From Impatiens glandulifera (Eukaryota > Streptophyta > Magnoliopsida > Ericales > Balsaminaceae), in the NCBI RefSeq assembly GCF_907164915.1, contig NC_061867.1, positions 29,323,751-29,387,750 on the forward strand: a stretch of DNA of 64,000 nucleotides, given 5' to 3'. The notes beneath the pieces were generated by a model. The model saw only the letters and a program-made list of their open reading frames with translations, had not been told where the DNA came from and ran no database searches. Position numbers and translations under genes: made by a program. Positions 1 through 12,170 of the stretch are shown one piece after another; the stretch's first letter is position 1; each line of letters begins with the position of its first letter.

Positions 1-453
1 ATAAACTACAGCATCAACCTACAGTCAGATTATTAAGCAATTTCATCAGATCCATCGATTTTATCAGAATTATAGTCCGAAATTTACCTTAGCATAATAA
101 TCCTTCCAGACTCTTCGAGCTATCTGATGACCTCCTAGGTCAAATGCCTTGAACTTAATTTGTCCAATATTCAATTCCTCTGATGTAGGATATTGAGTCG
201 GTTGATGTTGTACCAATCTCTGGTAAAAAAACAAACCCACAAATAATAACTCTTTTAAAATCGATCCGATACTATATATTCAATGAACAAATCAACTAAA
301 TCTGCGAGCGAAACAAAAGAGTACCTCGTCTTTCAACATGTGGAGCAGAGTTGTCTTTCCAGCATTATCGAGCCCTAAAAATAAGATCTTGGCCTCTTTC
401 TGCCAAAGGCCAAGAGATGCTAGAACTCCATAGAACCAATCTACTATGAACAT
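1..453 (-). CDS. SAR1: SAR1 small GTPase, 5' exons (partial gene)
   Basis: This gene encodes the small GTPase that recruits the COPII coat at the endoplasmic reticulum. Three exons are visible on the minus strand: exon 1 at 453-325 (43 codons), exon 2 at 219-88 (44 codons) and the start of exon 3 at 18-1, which continues past the window edge. Each intron has GT donor and AG acceptor. Exon 1 starts MFIVDWFYG and contains the P-loop GLDNAGKTT. Exon 2 carries the switch regions, including [12 protein letters not shown]. Exon 3 opens VDAVVY. The amphipathic aromatic N-terminus, in place of a myristoylated glycine, is the SAR1 hallmark that separates it from ARF GTPases. The start was chosen because the first in-frame ATG gives exactly the family N-terminus. 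No break is seen. The upstream side faces the transposon cluster. Confidence 0.97.
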
Positions 454-760
454 GATTCAAAATTAGACTATCCTCCAAATAAATATCGCAGAAAAGTACC
501 TTTTGTGTTTACCGGATATTATTGTCTGAGGGAAGACGATGATGGTCTAATAAAATATATAGGGAGAATATAAATTCATTTTCTATAAAATTTTATAATT
601 AACCGCTTTGACCGGTGTGTACATGCTGCTCGTGGAAAAGACTAGAAAAGTTGATGGCGGGAAGCACGACGGTAACTGGTAGTAGCCGGTTGTGAGGAAA
701 GAAAATCCTACGTGGCTCTTGATTATTGATGGATTTACGTCATCGGAACGGAATGACCAA
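454..760 (-). promoter_or_regulatory. Putative SAR1 promoter and 5' leader
   Basis: Upstream of the SAR1 start codon the minus strand has a TATA-like stretch CTATATATTTT at 562-552, about 100 bases before the ATG. Further out there is an ABRE/G-box-like word on the plus strand at 709-716 (TACGTGGC) and a TGACGTAA-type bZIP word at 735-743. These short matches are seen directly. Their function is inferred, and any of them could be chance. A 5' leader intron cannot be ruled out. Confidence 0.35.
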
Positions 761-1639
761 TTAAACGAAGACCCGTGAACAAGTAATTAAATGGAAAAAA
801 GAAAAGAAAAAGAAAAAGAAGAAAGGCTTATGTTCCGTTTGAGATGAAGAAGGGCAAAAATATGGTAATTTTTATGTAGAGTCGACCTTGTTTCATGTTG
901 CGTTATTTGAATTTTTTATTATTTTTTTAACGATTTATTAGATTATAAATTAAATTATTTAAAATTTTAATGCATACAAATTATTACAACTATCTTCTAA
1001 TCAAGAAGCTTAGTTCAATTAAGACACATGTTACAATAATGTAGCAAAGTTCAGAATTTATAAGTGAATTTTAAGGAAATTTATTGTGAATGAATCTTCA
1101 CAATATTTTTATCAATTAATTTTATGCCTTTATATTCAATCTTATAGAAAAGATATAAAAAAAAAAAAAAAAGGGAGAGAACACCATCTCAGAATATATA
1201 TTCTTTGTAAAGACCTTAACATCTAATAATTTATTAATGAATTTAGTACAGAAACTTAATAATTTAAAAACACTTCTAGGCCCTTATCAGGAGTAAAAAA
1301 AATGATTGGTATTAATTTTAAGTATTTAGAATTTTTTTCATAAAAATATTTAAATGATGTTAATATAAAATAATAATAATTTAAAATATATAATATTTAA
1401 ATATTTTAATTAATAAATTAAGTGATAGGATAAAGGAGAGATGAATATAGTGTTTAATTAATTTGTGATATTTAAATAATCCAAATTTACCAAAATCTTA
1501 ATATATAATTTTATAATATATATTTTTCTTTCACTTAATTATTTTTTTTAAAATGGTCCATTTATTTAAAAAGTCGTTTAAGTACAACGATAAAAGCATA
1601 ACATTAAAAAAAAGTTATGTACAAATTGAATACCATATT
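761..1639. other. AT-rich intergenic stretch
   Basis: No coding frame, RNA gene or clear repeat is seen. The sequence is AT-rich with purine-rich runs near 790-820 and an A-tract near 1160. The T-run near 1540-1550 is a possible remnant of the A-tail of the minus-strand LINE that follows, but this is not certain. Confidence 0.5.
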
Positions 1640-2317
1640 AGAATAATTAATTGACTTAAATATCTTTAAAAAGCGCAATAAGATCTTTACACGAATCCAT
1701 AGGTTTTTCGGATCTAATCTCTGGCATCGTCATGATAATGACATTGCGAATAATCCTTAATGACCTACTTTCATTGTTAAAAGTTCACCGATTTCTTTCC
1801 AACCAAATTTTCCAATAAAAAATTATAGGGATAAAGACTCATCTTCTAAGTTTCCATTTTTAGTCGCCCCAATCCATGTCTTCCAATAGCCACTTACAGT
1901 TTCTGGCATATATAACCTATTGTATTCCAATCAAATCACACAAGACTCCATATACTTGCAATCACGTGACAATGTAAAAGTAATGAGAAGTTGTCTCAAC
2001 CTCTTTGTAACATATACGACAATGACTCACAATAATCATACCTTTTTTTCATACATACATCGTTAGTGAGAATTCCACCGTGAATAATACTCCAACCAAA
2101 AAATGAGATCGTGGTAGACACTTAGACTCCCATAAATTTTCTCAACAAATATCAATCAACCTAATTTTATTGAACAAAGTGTAACAATGTCCCACATTAA
2201 AGTTATTCAAATCACGTCACCGCATAGAATCATGAGAAGTCGGATTTAACCCTTATTTCTAACCATGAAAAAAGTCTATCATTGGACATGTTTTCTTCAC
2301 TGTTCAATCTTCTTCTA
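1640..2317 (-). mobile_element. L1-type LINE, 3' piece with zinc-binding RT tail
   Basis: Read on the minus strand from 2317 to about 1640, the sequence shows the C-terminal reverse-transcriptase-associated zinc-binding domain (zf-RVT) of plant L1-type LINEs. Visible remnants include FTVEFSLTMYV (typically a GILT.D.L motif), SHCRICYKEVETTSHYF with its Cys-x-x-Cys and His ligands, and a downstream W-rich segment. Many stops and frameshifts show it is long dead. It directly continues the LINE interrupted at 12166: the two sides of element 1 carry the same TTCTA and belong to consecutive parts of one LINE. The extreme 3' end is not defined. Confidence 0.75.
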
Positions 2318-4474
2318 TGATAGGATCGACTTTATCAGTAGAGACGGGAGTCTGGCTAATGATGAAGGCTTATGAAAAACGGTTTGATAGAAATCCTGTT
2401 AGGGATTAATATCTCTTTCTATTCTACGCAAACTTGTGTAAACACTTGAAACAGATTCAAGGCGGATTTGTTTACTTGGGTTTGAAGCAGAAGATGAAAT
2501 ATGAAAAGATGACAGAAAAGAAGAACACAACAGTTTGTTTATGGATGTTCGGAGAAACTCTCCTACGTCACCCTTTCTTCCAACCACCGGAAGGATTCAC
2601 TATATGATGAGAATCAAATACAGTTTACACACACACTTAGCTCACTATTGAACAGAACACTTTCTGTTCAATTACAAGAAGATGAAGAATATCACTCAGC
2701 TAATGGTGTTTTGATTCTAGCTCTCTCTCTCGATTCATACACAGTACAATTAGAAAGAAGCTTCACAAAATAACTTCAGTAAGCAAGATGATTGAGTAGT
2801 CTCTCTCTGCAAAATCAGAATGCTTGTTCGTAAGATTGGTTAAGGCAAGATCCGATGCTTCGTCCGTTGCTCTAAGGATCGATTAAATACTGAGCAGGAG
2901 CTAACGGTCGAATCTTCAAGAATGATATGTGGCGCCCTTCTATTGGAAAGCCTTAATTGTACACAGCAGGTTCTGAGCACAAGGATCGTGGCCGTACTGA
3001 ACTGGTAGTGCGCCAAATATTCCATCAGGGATGTACCTGCAAAACGGGTAATGTGAGGAAAATTCTCTTACGTGGCATTCCTTGATTGGATGAATATAGC
3101 TGTTGTACTAATCTTCACAGGAAAGTGGAGCAGAAGTAGCGTACAACTATAGCACGTGGGTAGGAGAAATGTTAGATTCAAGCGTACTGTTTGAACAGAG
3201 CATTAGACGTATTTCAGTTAGACGGATTTGGGAAAATCAGTCTAATGAAATAAGTCAACTCCTTCTAATGAAAAACGTCTATTAGACCGCCTAGTCTAAT
3301 ATAATTAGACTCGCGTCTAATTTACATAACCATTAGATGGGTACGTCTAACTCCACTAAGTTAGACTACACGTCTAATTCCGGTTCTACCTCAGACTTGT
3401 CTGAAAGAGTTAGACTCACGTCTAACTTTCAATTAATTAGACAACCCGTCTAATTATAATAACCATTAGACCGGCACGTCTAACTCCACTGAGTTAGACT
3501 ACCACGTCTAATTCCAGTTCTACCTCAGACTAATCTGAAGGAGTTAGACCCACGTCTAACTTTCAATTAATTAGACAACCCGTCTAATTATAATAATCAT
3601 TAGACCGGCACGTCTAACTCCACTAAGTTAGACTACCACGTCTAATTCCGGTTCTACCTCAGACTAATCTGAAGGAGTTAGAATCACGTCTAACTTTCAA
3701 TTAATTAGACAACCCGTCTAATTATAACATAACCATTAGACCGGTACGTCTAACTCCACTGAGTTAGACTACCACGTCTAATTTTGGTTCTACTTCAGAC
3801 TAATCTGAAGGAGTTAGACTCACGTCTAACTTTCACTAATTAGACAACCCGTCTAATTCCGCGTATTCATTAGACTACCCGTCTAATTCTTTACACGTCT
3901 ATTAGACTTACACGTCTAACTCCGATGAGTTAGACTGTACCTCTAATTCTATTAGACTCACGTCTAATTCTGCGTATTCATTAGACTATCCGTCTAATTC
4001 TTTACACGTCTATTAGACTTACACGTCTAACTCCGATGAGTTAGACTATACGTCTAATTTTGTGTATTCATTAGACTACCCGTCTAATTCTTTACACGTC
4101 TATTAGACTTACACGTCTAACTCCGATGAGTTAGACTGTACGTCTAATTCTATTAGACTCACGTCTAATTCTGTGTATTCATTAGACTACCCGTCTAATT
4201 CTTTACACGTCTATTAGACTTACACGTCTAACCCCTTTAGACTATTAGACTACTCGTCTAACTCCGTTGACTTAGACTGTGCGTCTAATTCCATTAGACC
4301 TGCGTCTAATTTTATGCGAATGGAGATCAAAATCGGTCTAATGACCCTCATTAGATCCAAGTCTAATAACATGCTGTCTTAATACACCTATATTGAAACT
4401 TATAAATTATTTCATCATCAAAATATCAGGGGATAAATTATTTCAACACTTAGTCAAAATAATTTGACCCAACA
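2318..4474 (-). repeat. Element 1 3' LTR (2,157 bp)
   Basis: Direct repeat of 10015-12165. On the minus strand it runs from TGTTGGGTCA to CCTATCA. Its upstream half (about 3190-4380) is an array of AGAC...GTCTAA words, many fused into palindromes around GACGTC. The remaining part includes the TATGGATGTTCGGAG block (plus-strand reading) shared with the LTRs of elements 2 and 3 and the solo LTR at 50521, which ties all these LTRs into one superfamily. Confidence 0.93.
3190..4380. repeat. GACGTC/TTAGAC palindromic minisatellite in LTR
   Basis: A higher-order array of short words (TTAGAC, CGTCTAA, often joined as TTAGACNNNACGTCTAA), with longer composite units of about 100 bp repeated several times. 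The words are self-complementary, so the array can fold back along its length. The copy in the other LTR lies at about 10890-12060. A shorter related array is in the element interior at about 8330-8700. Confidence 0.9.
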
Positions 4475-4654
4475 ATTTCCCTATTTTTGATGATGAAGAA
4501 ATTGCAAACCTGCATACATATAACACGACATGCATTCATCCAATAAATAAACAAACAACTTGTTCACTTACACCAACCATTCAAAAGAACCAGTATTCGA
4601 AAAGCTTATCAAAAACCATGTTCAGTAAAGTTAAATAGAGTAAAAGAAGAGAGA
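4475..4654 (-). other. Element 1 polypurine tract and 3' untranslated part
   Basis: Directly inside the 3' LTR, the minus strand reads AAAAATAGGGAAAT at about 4488-4475, a suitable polypurine tract for plus-strand priming. The rest up to the end of the extra ORF has no recognisable feature. Confidence 0.7.
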
Positions 4655-7600
4655 TCATTGTTCTTCCCTTTTTACTCGAGGATCGGTTGGACTCATTTCT
4701 TGCCCGGGAAGCATGTTCATGAAATGAGGATAGCTGCGACCTCCACGACCTCCTGTATTTGATCTTCCTCCACGTTCAGCAACACTGCCACATCCACCTT
4801 GATCAATATTGGACAACCTACTCCGGCCGCTACCATTTCTACCACCGCCTCTCTTGGTTGGCCTAGGATTGTCATCAGAACAAAGGGCCCGCCTGGATCT
4901 TATCCCGGTTGCTATGCCATCTTTCCTCCTGCTAGACTCCCCTTGAACTGGTCGAGGTTGAGCACTTTCATAATTTCCCAAAGCATCTTCCTTAGCTTGA
5001 AACTTCTTGGCAAGGTTCTTGGCAAAAGCTTGTCGTTCATTGTCGTTTCGGTTCATGCAACCCTTCATTTCTACCAGCTGATTCTTCACCAAAGCGAATT
5101 CATCCAAGGTTTCCTTGTGGCGTTCGTCATTGATGTGCCTCTCAATGTCAAATAGTTCAGTGTGGTGGTTGAAGCTTTTCTGTTGAAATTTTGAAAACTT
5201 AACATTTGAGACATGAGTCTCATAAGTATTCATCTTCAGGGTCTTATCCAGCTCAGTTAGGATTTTGAACATGTTGCTTAAATTCGCTCTTTCCTCTTCC
5301 CTAGAGATCATTGACTGACACATAGTCTTCTGCATCGAGGAAAGCATAGATTTCATAGATCTTAACAATTCATTTCCTCCAGCGGATGGACCTTCGTGAG
5401 AGGACACTTCTTCAGATTCAGCCACCATACTTTGAATAGGCTCAAAGTTAGTATGAACCTGCAAGGATTGCTCAGGCTGATTAACTTCAGCATCCTTAGC
5501 CGCTTTCTCTTGTGCCTCTTCATCATCAACTTCTCTTTGGGCTTTTTCAAATCTTTCGAGCAAACTTCCAGAATAGTGACGGGGAGTGGTTATGTTTTCG
5601 TGAACACTTCCCACGACACCTTTCGGAAATAAGTAGGTCTTAACAAACTTAGGTTGCTCATCCTATTCCTCCTCAGACGAGGAACTTTTTTCTTCATCAC
5701 CTTTTTCTTTAGAGGGTTCCCCTCAGTTCTTGCAGTCTCTGGCTGAGTTGCCTCGGCCAGTTTTTCTTGAACACCCTCTGTTCTCGCAACAGGGGTTATA
5801 ATCACATCTTCTTCAGAAGGAGCTTTCGAAGCCTCCTCAGCTACACTTTCCACGATTACTTCTTCAACATTTTTCTCAAGAGCTTGTTCAGGCTCTTGAT
5901 CATTCACCATTGTTTCATCTTCATTTGGAAGCTCTTGAACAAGGTGATCTTGAATGCGTCTCTCTTCGGCAGACAGGGTCCCGAATTCGATCAGGAGAGC
6001 ATCATCTGATTCATCGGCATTTGGAATATCCATGGCATCTTCTTCGTTGAGCGGTTCTGCGCTAGAGCAATCGGCGCCATGAATGTATCTGGATGCGGAA
6101 GAGACATAGCCTTCCATGATATCATTCAACTTCTTCAGCACTTTGGCTTTAACAACAGCTCCTTTTGCGTCAGGGTTGAAGTTTGCTTTCCTGGCTTCAT
6201 AGATTGGAAATAGGGTTTTCCCAAGAATGCAAGCTTCCACCAGTTCTCTTTTGTTCAATGCTTCACCCACCTCTGAAGTTCTTGCCCACTTCAGGACCTT
6301 CTTCTCATTTGCCACTCTCTTCTTCCATTCTTTCGTTATGGCAGCATTGGACAGAGAGTCATTGTATTTAGAGGACAGCCTCTCAGTACGCCAGGAATCA
6401 TAGATTTCTAATTTCTCAGATGAAAGAACCTTTACTTGATCCAAAATGAGATCAACGATTCCTCTTGCTTCAGACACCCTCTCAGGGGCTTGAAGAGCAG
6501 TAGACTTACCTTTTCCAACAACCTCTACAGGTTTTGGAACAGGTCTTGGTTCACCAATAACGATTCCTTGTGTCCCTTTCCTGGCCCGCAACACTTCGAA
6601 GGCCGATTGAGGTTTCAAACAGAGCTCAGCAGGAAGGTCTCTACAAACGATCTTTCCAACTACCAAGGAATCCTTGGAGGCATGAATGAGGGTTCACCAA
6701 CAACAATGGTAGAAACAGCACCTTGTTCTAGTATAGACAACTCTGTAGCACCGCCGGCTACCTGATCAGATTGAGTAACAGGGGATTCTGCCCTGTTAAT
6801 AGATTCAACAATTGGACCGGCTGACTCAACAGCAGGCCCTTCAGCAGATTCTCTCAAGGGAGAGAAAACAAATTCGGCTTGTTCCACTTCGGGAACAACA
6901 AATTTTGGCACAGCAGCCAAAGACTTAGAAGACGTTATCTTAGCAAATTTAGACGCACGGGGCGCCTTTGTCTTCTTCTCCTTTGAGGCATAAGACCTTG
7001 AAGGTTTCCTTAAGAAGGTTGAGGGAGTAGATAGAGATGTCATCGGGGTTGCAGCAAGTACGCCTGGACCTTGATTTACCCTTGAATCGACGGATTCCGT
7101 GTCCTTCTGACTTGGACTCTTCATGTTGGAGGAACTGGCCTCCGATTCATTCACGGTTCTGGTTCTCTTTGCCCTTGTTGACAAAATAAAAGTAGAGGGC
7201 TTTGATCGGGTGGAAGGCCTTCCACCAGTCTGGAAACTAGAGGCCCCAGAAGCAAATTCTAGATTGTTCTTCACCCTCAACAGAGTGCTGGCCACCGTAG
7301 ATGCAGTAAAAACTTTTGCAGAGTTAATCTGCGCCGGTTCACCGACAGGAACCCCCAGAAACTTCAACAGGTGGCTCAGTTGAGCCGCATAGGGGATACT
7401 CTCCTTGTTACTCTGGCAGATGGAGTAACACAGATTCTGGAACAGGGTATGACCCTAGTTCACTTGGATTCCTTTGGAAATGGCGCACACATAGTCAAAA
7501 CGGTCTTGACTGTAGAGGTTGAACGAGCCGGACTTCCCTTGCAGCGCCTTCGCCACCACGTCATTCAGAAGAATAAAGTGGGGTTTGAATACCTTCTTAT

Positions 7601-7973
7601 ATCCATTCACATAGATTTTAGAACCATCAGCAGAGAAGGAAGTCTTCATTTCCTCCATGACTTCAGAAGAGAGCACCAGGTCGAACATATGACCCTCCGT
7701 TGGAAGTTTAAAGAACTCCGCATACACTGCTTCGTCAAAAGAAATCTCCTTTCCATTAACGGTTGCTACGATGGAATCATCCACCATAACCGCCGTTTTG
7801 AAGAACTTGCGAACTTCATCTTCATAGAAGATGAACGGTCCGCCCAGATACTTCCTTAACCCAGAATATTCTAGTGTTTGGAACATCTTCACCTCTTCCG
7901 ACTGATCAAAGGAGTACACCGATGGAAAGTCCACCTGCAAAGTACAGTGGCCGAGTGTGATTTTCTTCACCAT
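4655..7973 (-). pseudogene. Extra ORF of element 1, about 1,100 codons, broken
   Basis: Downstream of gag, where pol would sit, the minus strand holds a long reading frame. It is broken by one in-frame TAG at 7457-7455 and by frameshifts near 6665 and 5610. The likely start is 7973 (MVKKITLG), a better choice than the upstream ATG at 8150. The first 190 residues look globular (LRKYLGGPFIFYEDEVRKFF; NGKEISFDEAVYAEFFKLP). This pattern occurs in large retroelement-derived ORFs of asterid plants that are annotated as putative plant transposon proteins; that link is from memory. The middle is rich in Ser, Ala, Glu, Pro and Lys, with low complexity. The C-terminal quarter has a predicted coiled coil and then an Arg/Gly-rich tail (RGG-like, about 4700-4900) that could bind nucleic acid. 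The function is unknown. Confidence 0.7.
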
Positions 7974-8329
7974 TTTGAGAGAATATGAATCGATATGATA
8001 TTTCAGAGAGTTTAGTGAGAGAAATGCAAGAAAACTAGGGTTCTTAGGAATTTCAAGAGATTGAAAGTTTTCAAAATCATGCAGGAATATCCTTATATAA
8101 ATGAAAGATGAAAATACTGAATAACCGTCTATTCTAGGGGTATGGCCCATTAATAAATGTTAGACGTCATTTTTCAAGAAGTAATCATTAAAAATGAGGG
8201 TATATTAGTCATTTTCTTTAAACTTGATAGACACGTGTCTTTATGTTATTAAGAGATGACTGTTCGATATTTTGAGCGGGAAAAGTAGATAGCTCTCAGC
8301 GTGTGACAGCTGTCCCTGATCAGTCTAAT

Positions 8330-8700
8330 CGGCAAGTAGTTAGACGTTTTTCTTACTTCACAAATAACACAGCGTCTATTAGACGAATGAGTGTATTAGA
8401 CGTATACGTCTAATTCCGTGTTTATAACAAATCCGTCTAATGTTTATTAGACGTGTACGTCTAATTCCGCATAAGCACCACGTGTTAGACATGTGTTTAT
8501 TAGACGTGAGCATCCTTTTGCTCAAGACGTAAAAACGTCTAACGTCTATTAGACGTGTCCATCTAATTGCGTGGATATAAAATCCCAACATATAGACTTA
8601 GATGTATGGATTGTGAATAAAAATACGTCTAAGTACATGCTTTTTCTTTTAGACAGCCTTGTCTAATTAGACCGATTAAGGATATTCGTCTAGAGAATAT
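8330..8700. repeat. Internal GACGTC/TTAGAC array of element 1
   Basis: This short, more diverged run of the same TTAGACG...CGTCTAA words found in the LTRs lies between the gag stop and the extra ORF. It shows that the array type is not confined to the LTR. It may be a leader for the extra ORF or a copy gained by recombination with an LTR. Confidence 0.75.
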
Positions 8701-8901
8701 CTTTAATTCCAAAGAAATTTTCCTTCTCAAAAAAATGAGTATGGACAAAAGAGTTTTATAAACAATTTTTGTGGTCTAAAGACCAAAAAATATTTTTAAC
8801 AGATAAAAACAATTGTTCTTCCAGAATGGCAAGTGCCATTGTTGATCTTCCAAGCTGTGTACTCAGATGAGTACTCTTCTAGCTTCCTTCCTGCTATCCT
8901 C

Positions 8902-9969
8902 CTACATCACCTCAGTTTCCTGAGTTCCTTCCTCATCTTCTCTGGCCATGAAGCAAGCCACGTCTTCTTCATCGCTTTCACTGGATGAGAAGTACGAGCC
9001 ACGACTGCTTCCCTTGTTCTTTCCGTCACCGGCCATAAGAGCCTTCAGCTCTTTTCCATCTTCCTTGGCATCTTCACACTTTGGCTTCCGGCATTCCGAT
9101 GCATAATGACCTTTAATACCACAGTTAAAACAAGTAACATTAGATTTAGATTTTCTATTATCATTAGAATTTGAAGAGTTTGAGTTAGAGTTGCTCTTCT
9201 TCATGAAGTCGCCAAACTTCTTCACAAAGAGAGACATGGCATCGCTGCTCAGCTGCTGAGCTGCCATCTTCACGTCCGGAGCAGTTGGTGGCTCTTCAGC
9301 AGTCACCAACGCCTTGGCAATAATAACGGACGAGGGTTGATCTTCTTCCATCCTACAGTTCAGCTCGAACTCATAGGCCTTGAGGTCAGCGAAGAGATCA
9401 AAGAGAGAGATCTTGTTTAGATCCTTGGATTCTCTCATCGCCATAGTCTTTATGTCCCATTCCCTTGGAAGAGCACGCATAACCTTGATAGCAAGCTCCC
9501 GGTTGCTATAGGTCTTGCCTAGGATGGACATAGAGGAGACGATCTTGCTGAATCTGGTGTCGAAATCATTCATTGTTTCACCAGGACGCATTTTGAAGTT
9601 GTCGAACTGTTGAGTGGCAACCATGATCTTGTTTTCCTTGGTTTGCTCGTTGCCCTCACACAGTTGAGTGAGTCTGTCCCAGACCTCTTTGGCAGTGTCA
9701 CATTCGATGATGTAGTTGAATATACTGTCATCGAGGGATCTGTACAGAACATCAAGAGCCATGTTGTTGAGGTTGTTTTGCCTCTTTTCATCAGCAGTCT
9801 AGTCGGCCTTCTCCTTATCAATCTTGATAGGACCTTCTGTGACAACACTCCACATGTCATCATGAAGAGAAGAGAGATGAGCACGAACCCTTTTCTTTCA
9901 AACAATATAGTTTTCGCGAGTGAAAGTTGGAATGGCTGTAGCACTGACATCTTTGGGTATGTTAGACAT
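8902..9969 (-). pseudogene. gag: Copia-type gag of element 1 (two stops)
   Basis: Gag would form the virus-like particle and package element RNA. The frame starts at the ATG at 9969, 31 bases after the primer-binding site, and ends at 8902 (355 codons). Two in-frame stops are present, TGA at 9900-9898 and TAG at 9801-9799. From the stop-free part on, the UBN2-type Copia gag core is well kept (VMRALPREWDIKTMAM, LFADLKAYEFEL). A CCHC zinc knuckle CFNCGIKGHYASEC lies near residues 280-293, followed by an acidic Ser-rich tail (SSSESDEEDVACFMA). With the two stops this copy cannot make full-length gag from the first ATG. Confidence 0.9.
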
Positions 9970-10000
9970 ATTTCAGGAAAGTCTTGAGAATAGAAACAGG

Positions 10001-10012
10001 GCTCTGATACCA
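10001..10012 (-). other. Primer-binding site of element 1
   Basis: TGGTATCAGAGC on the minus strand, two bases inside the 5' LTR. It is complementary to the 3' end of initiator tRNA-Met and is the usual Copia-type primer site. Confidence 0.93.
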
Positions 10013-10014
10013 AT

Positions 10015-12165
10015 TGATAGGATCGGTTTTATCAGTAGAGACGGGGGTCTGGCTAATGATGAAGGCTTATAAAAAACAGTTTGATAGAAATCCTGTTAGG
10101 GATTAATATCTCTTTCTATTCTACGCAAACTTGTGTAAACACTTGAAACAGATTCAAGGCGGAATTGTTTACTTGGGTTTGAAGCACAAGATGAAATATG
10201 AAAAGATGACAGAAAAGAAGAACACAACAGTTTGTTTATGGATGTTCGGAGAAACTCTCCTACATCACCCCTTCTTCCAACTACCGGAAGGATTCACTAT
10301 ATGATGAGAATCAAATACAGTTTACACACACACTTAGCTCACTATTTAACAGAACACTTTCTGTTCAATTACAAGAAGATGAAGAATATCACTCAGCTAA
10401 TGGTGTTTTGATTCTAGCTCTCTCTCTCGATTCACACACAGTACAATCAGAAAGAAGCTTCACAAAATAACTTTAGTAATCAAGATGATTGAGTAGTCTC
10501 TCTCTGCAAAATCAGAATGCTTGTTCGTAAGATTGGTTAAGGCAAGTTCCGGTGCTTCGTTTGTTGCTCTAAGGATCGATTAAATACTGAGCATGAGCTA
10601 ACGGTCGAATCTTCAAGAAGGATACGTGGCGCCCTTCTATTGGAAAGTCTCCATTGTACACAACAGGTTCTGAGCACAAGGATCGTGGACGTACTGAATT
10701 GGTAGTGCGCCGAATATTCCATCAGGGATGTACCTGCAAAACGAGTAATGTGAGGAAAATTCTCTTACGTGGCATTCCTTGATTGGATGAATATAGTTGT
10801 TGTACTAATCTTCACAGGAAAGTGGAGCGGAACTAGGGTAAAACGATAGCACGTAAGTAGGAGAAATGCTAGATTCAAGCGTACTGCTTGAACAGAGCAT
10901 TAGACGTATTTCAGTTAGACGGATTTGGGAATATCAGTCTAATGAAATAAGTCAACTCCTTCTAATGAAAAACGTCTATTAGACCGCCTAGTCTAATATA
11001 ATTAGACTCGCGTCTAATTTACATAACCATTAGACGGGTACGTCTAACTCCAATAAGTTAGACTACACGTCTAATTCCGGTTCTACTTCAGACTTGTCTG
11101 AAGGAGTTAGACTCACGTCTAACTTTCAATTAATTAGACAACTCGTCTAATTATAATAATCATTAGACCGGCACGTCTAACTCCACTGAGTTAGATTACC
11201 ACGTCTAATTCCGGTTCTACCTCAGACTAATCTGAAGGAGTTAGACCCACGTCTAACTTTCAATTAATTAGACAACCCGTCTAATTATAATAACCATTAG
11301 ACCGGCACGTCTAACTCCACTAAGTTAGACTACCACGTCTAATTCCGGTTCTACCTCAGACTAATCTGAAGGAATTAGACCAACGTCTAACTTTCAATTA
11401 ATTAGACAACCCGTCTAATTATAACATAACCATTAGACCGGTACGTCTAACTCCACTGAGTTAGACTACCACGTATAATTCCGGTTCTACTTCAGACTAA
11501 TCTGAAGGAGTTAGACTCACGTCTATCTTTCACTAATTATACAACCCGTCTAATTCCGCGTATTCATTAGACTACTCGTCTAATTCTTTACACGTCTATT
11601 AGACTTACACGTCTAATTCTATTAGACTCACGTCTAATTCCGCGTATTTATTAGACTACCCGTGTAATTCTTTATACGTCTATTATACTTACACGTCTAA
11701 CTCCGACGAGTTAGACTGTACGTATAATTCTATTAGACTCACGTCTAATTCTGTGTATTCATTAGACTACTCGTCTAATTCTTTACACGTCTATTAGACT
11801 TACACGTCTAACTCCGATGAGTTAGACTGTACGTCTAATTCTATTAGACTCACGTCTAATTCAGTGTATTCATTAGACTACCCGTCTAATTCTTTACACG
11901 TCTATTAGACTTACACGTCTAACTTCTTTAGACTATTAGACTGCCCGTCTAACTCCGTTGAGTTAAACTGTGCGTCTAATTCCATTAGACCTGCGTCTAA
12001 TTTTATGCGAATGGAGATCAAAATCGGTCTAATGACCCTCATTAGATCCAAGTCTAATAACATGCTGTCTTAATACACCTGTATTGAAAATTATAAATTA
12101 TTTCATCATCAAAATATCAGGGGATAAATTATTTCAACACTTAGTCAAAATAATTTGACCCAACA
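10015..12165 (-). repeat. Element 1 5' LTR (2,151 bp)
   Basis: Counterpart of the LTR at 2318-4474, six bases shorter. The GACGTC/TTAGAC array occupies about 10890-12060, which is the U3 half on the minus strand. A TATTTAA word at 10587-10581 is a weak candidate TATA box downstream of that array. Confidence 0.93.
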
Positions 12166-12170
12166 TTCTA

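Larger units (their letters stand above)
2318..12165 (-). mobile_element. Element 1: non-autonomous Copia-type LTR retrotransposon
   Basis: This is a complete 9,848 bp element on the minus strand, flanked by a perfect 5 bp target-site duplication TTCTA (2313-2317 and 12166-12170). The 5' LTR is 10015-12165 and the 3' LTR 2318-4474. Both start TGTTGGGTCA and end CCTATCA on the minus strand. The primer-binding site TGGTATCAGAGC (initiator tRNA-Met type) is at 10012-10001, and the polypurine tract is next to the 3' LTR at about 4488-4475. The interior holds a gag (9969-8902) and then a long extra ORF (7973-4655). I find no protease, integrase, reverse transcriptase or RNase H, so it must have moved with enzymes from a relative. 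The two LTRs look very similar by eye, which suggests a fairly recent insertion. Confidence 0.93.

Noticed and set aside
3190..4380. Telomere-like or centromeric satellite
   Set aside because: The words are TTAGAC/GTCTAA, not the plant telomere unit, and the array lies within an LTR with an exact partner in the other LTR.
5362..5632. Overlapping frames on both strands in the extra ORF of element 1
   Set aside because: They are shadows of the main minus-strand frame in other phases.
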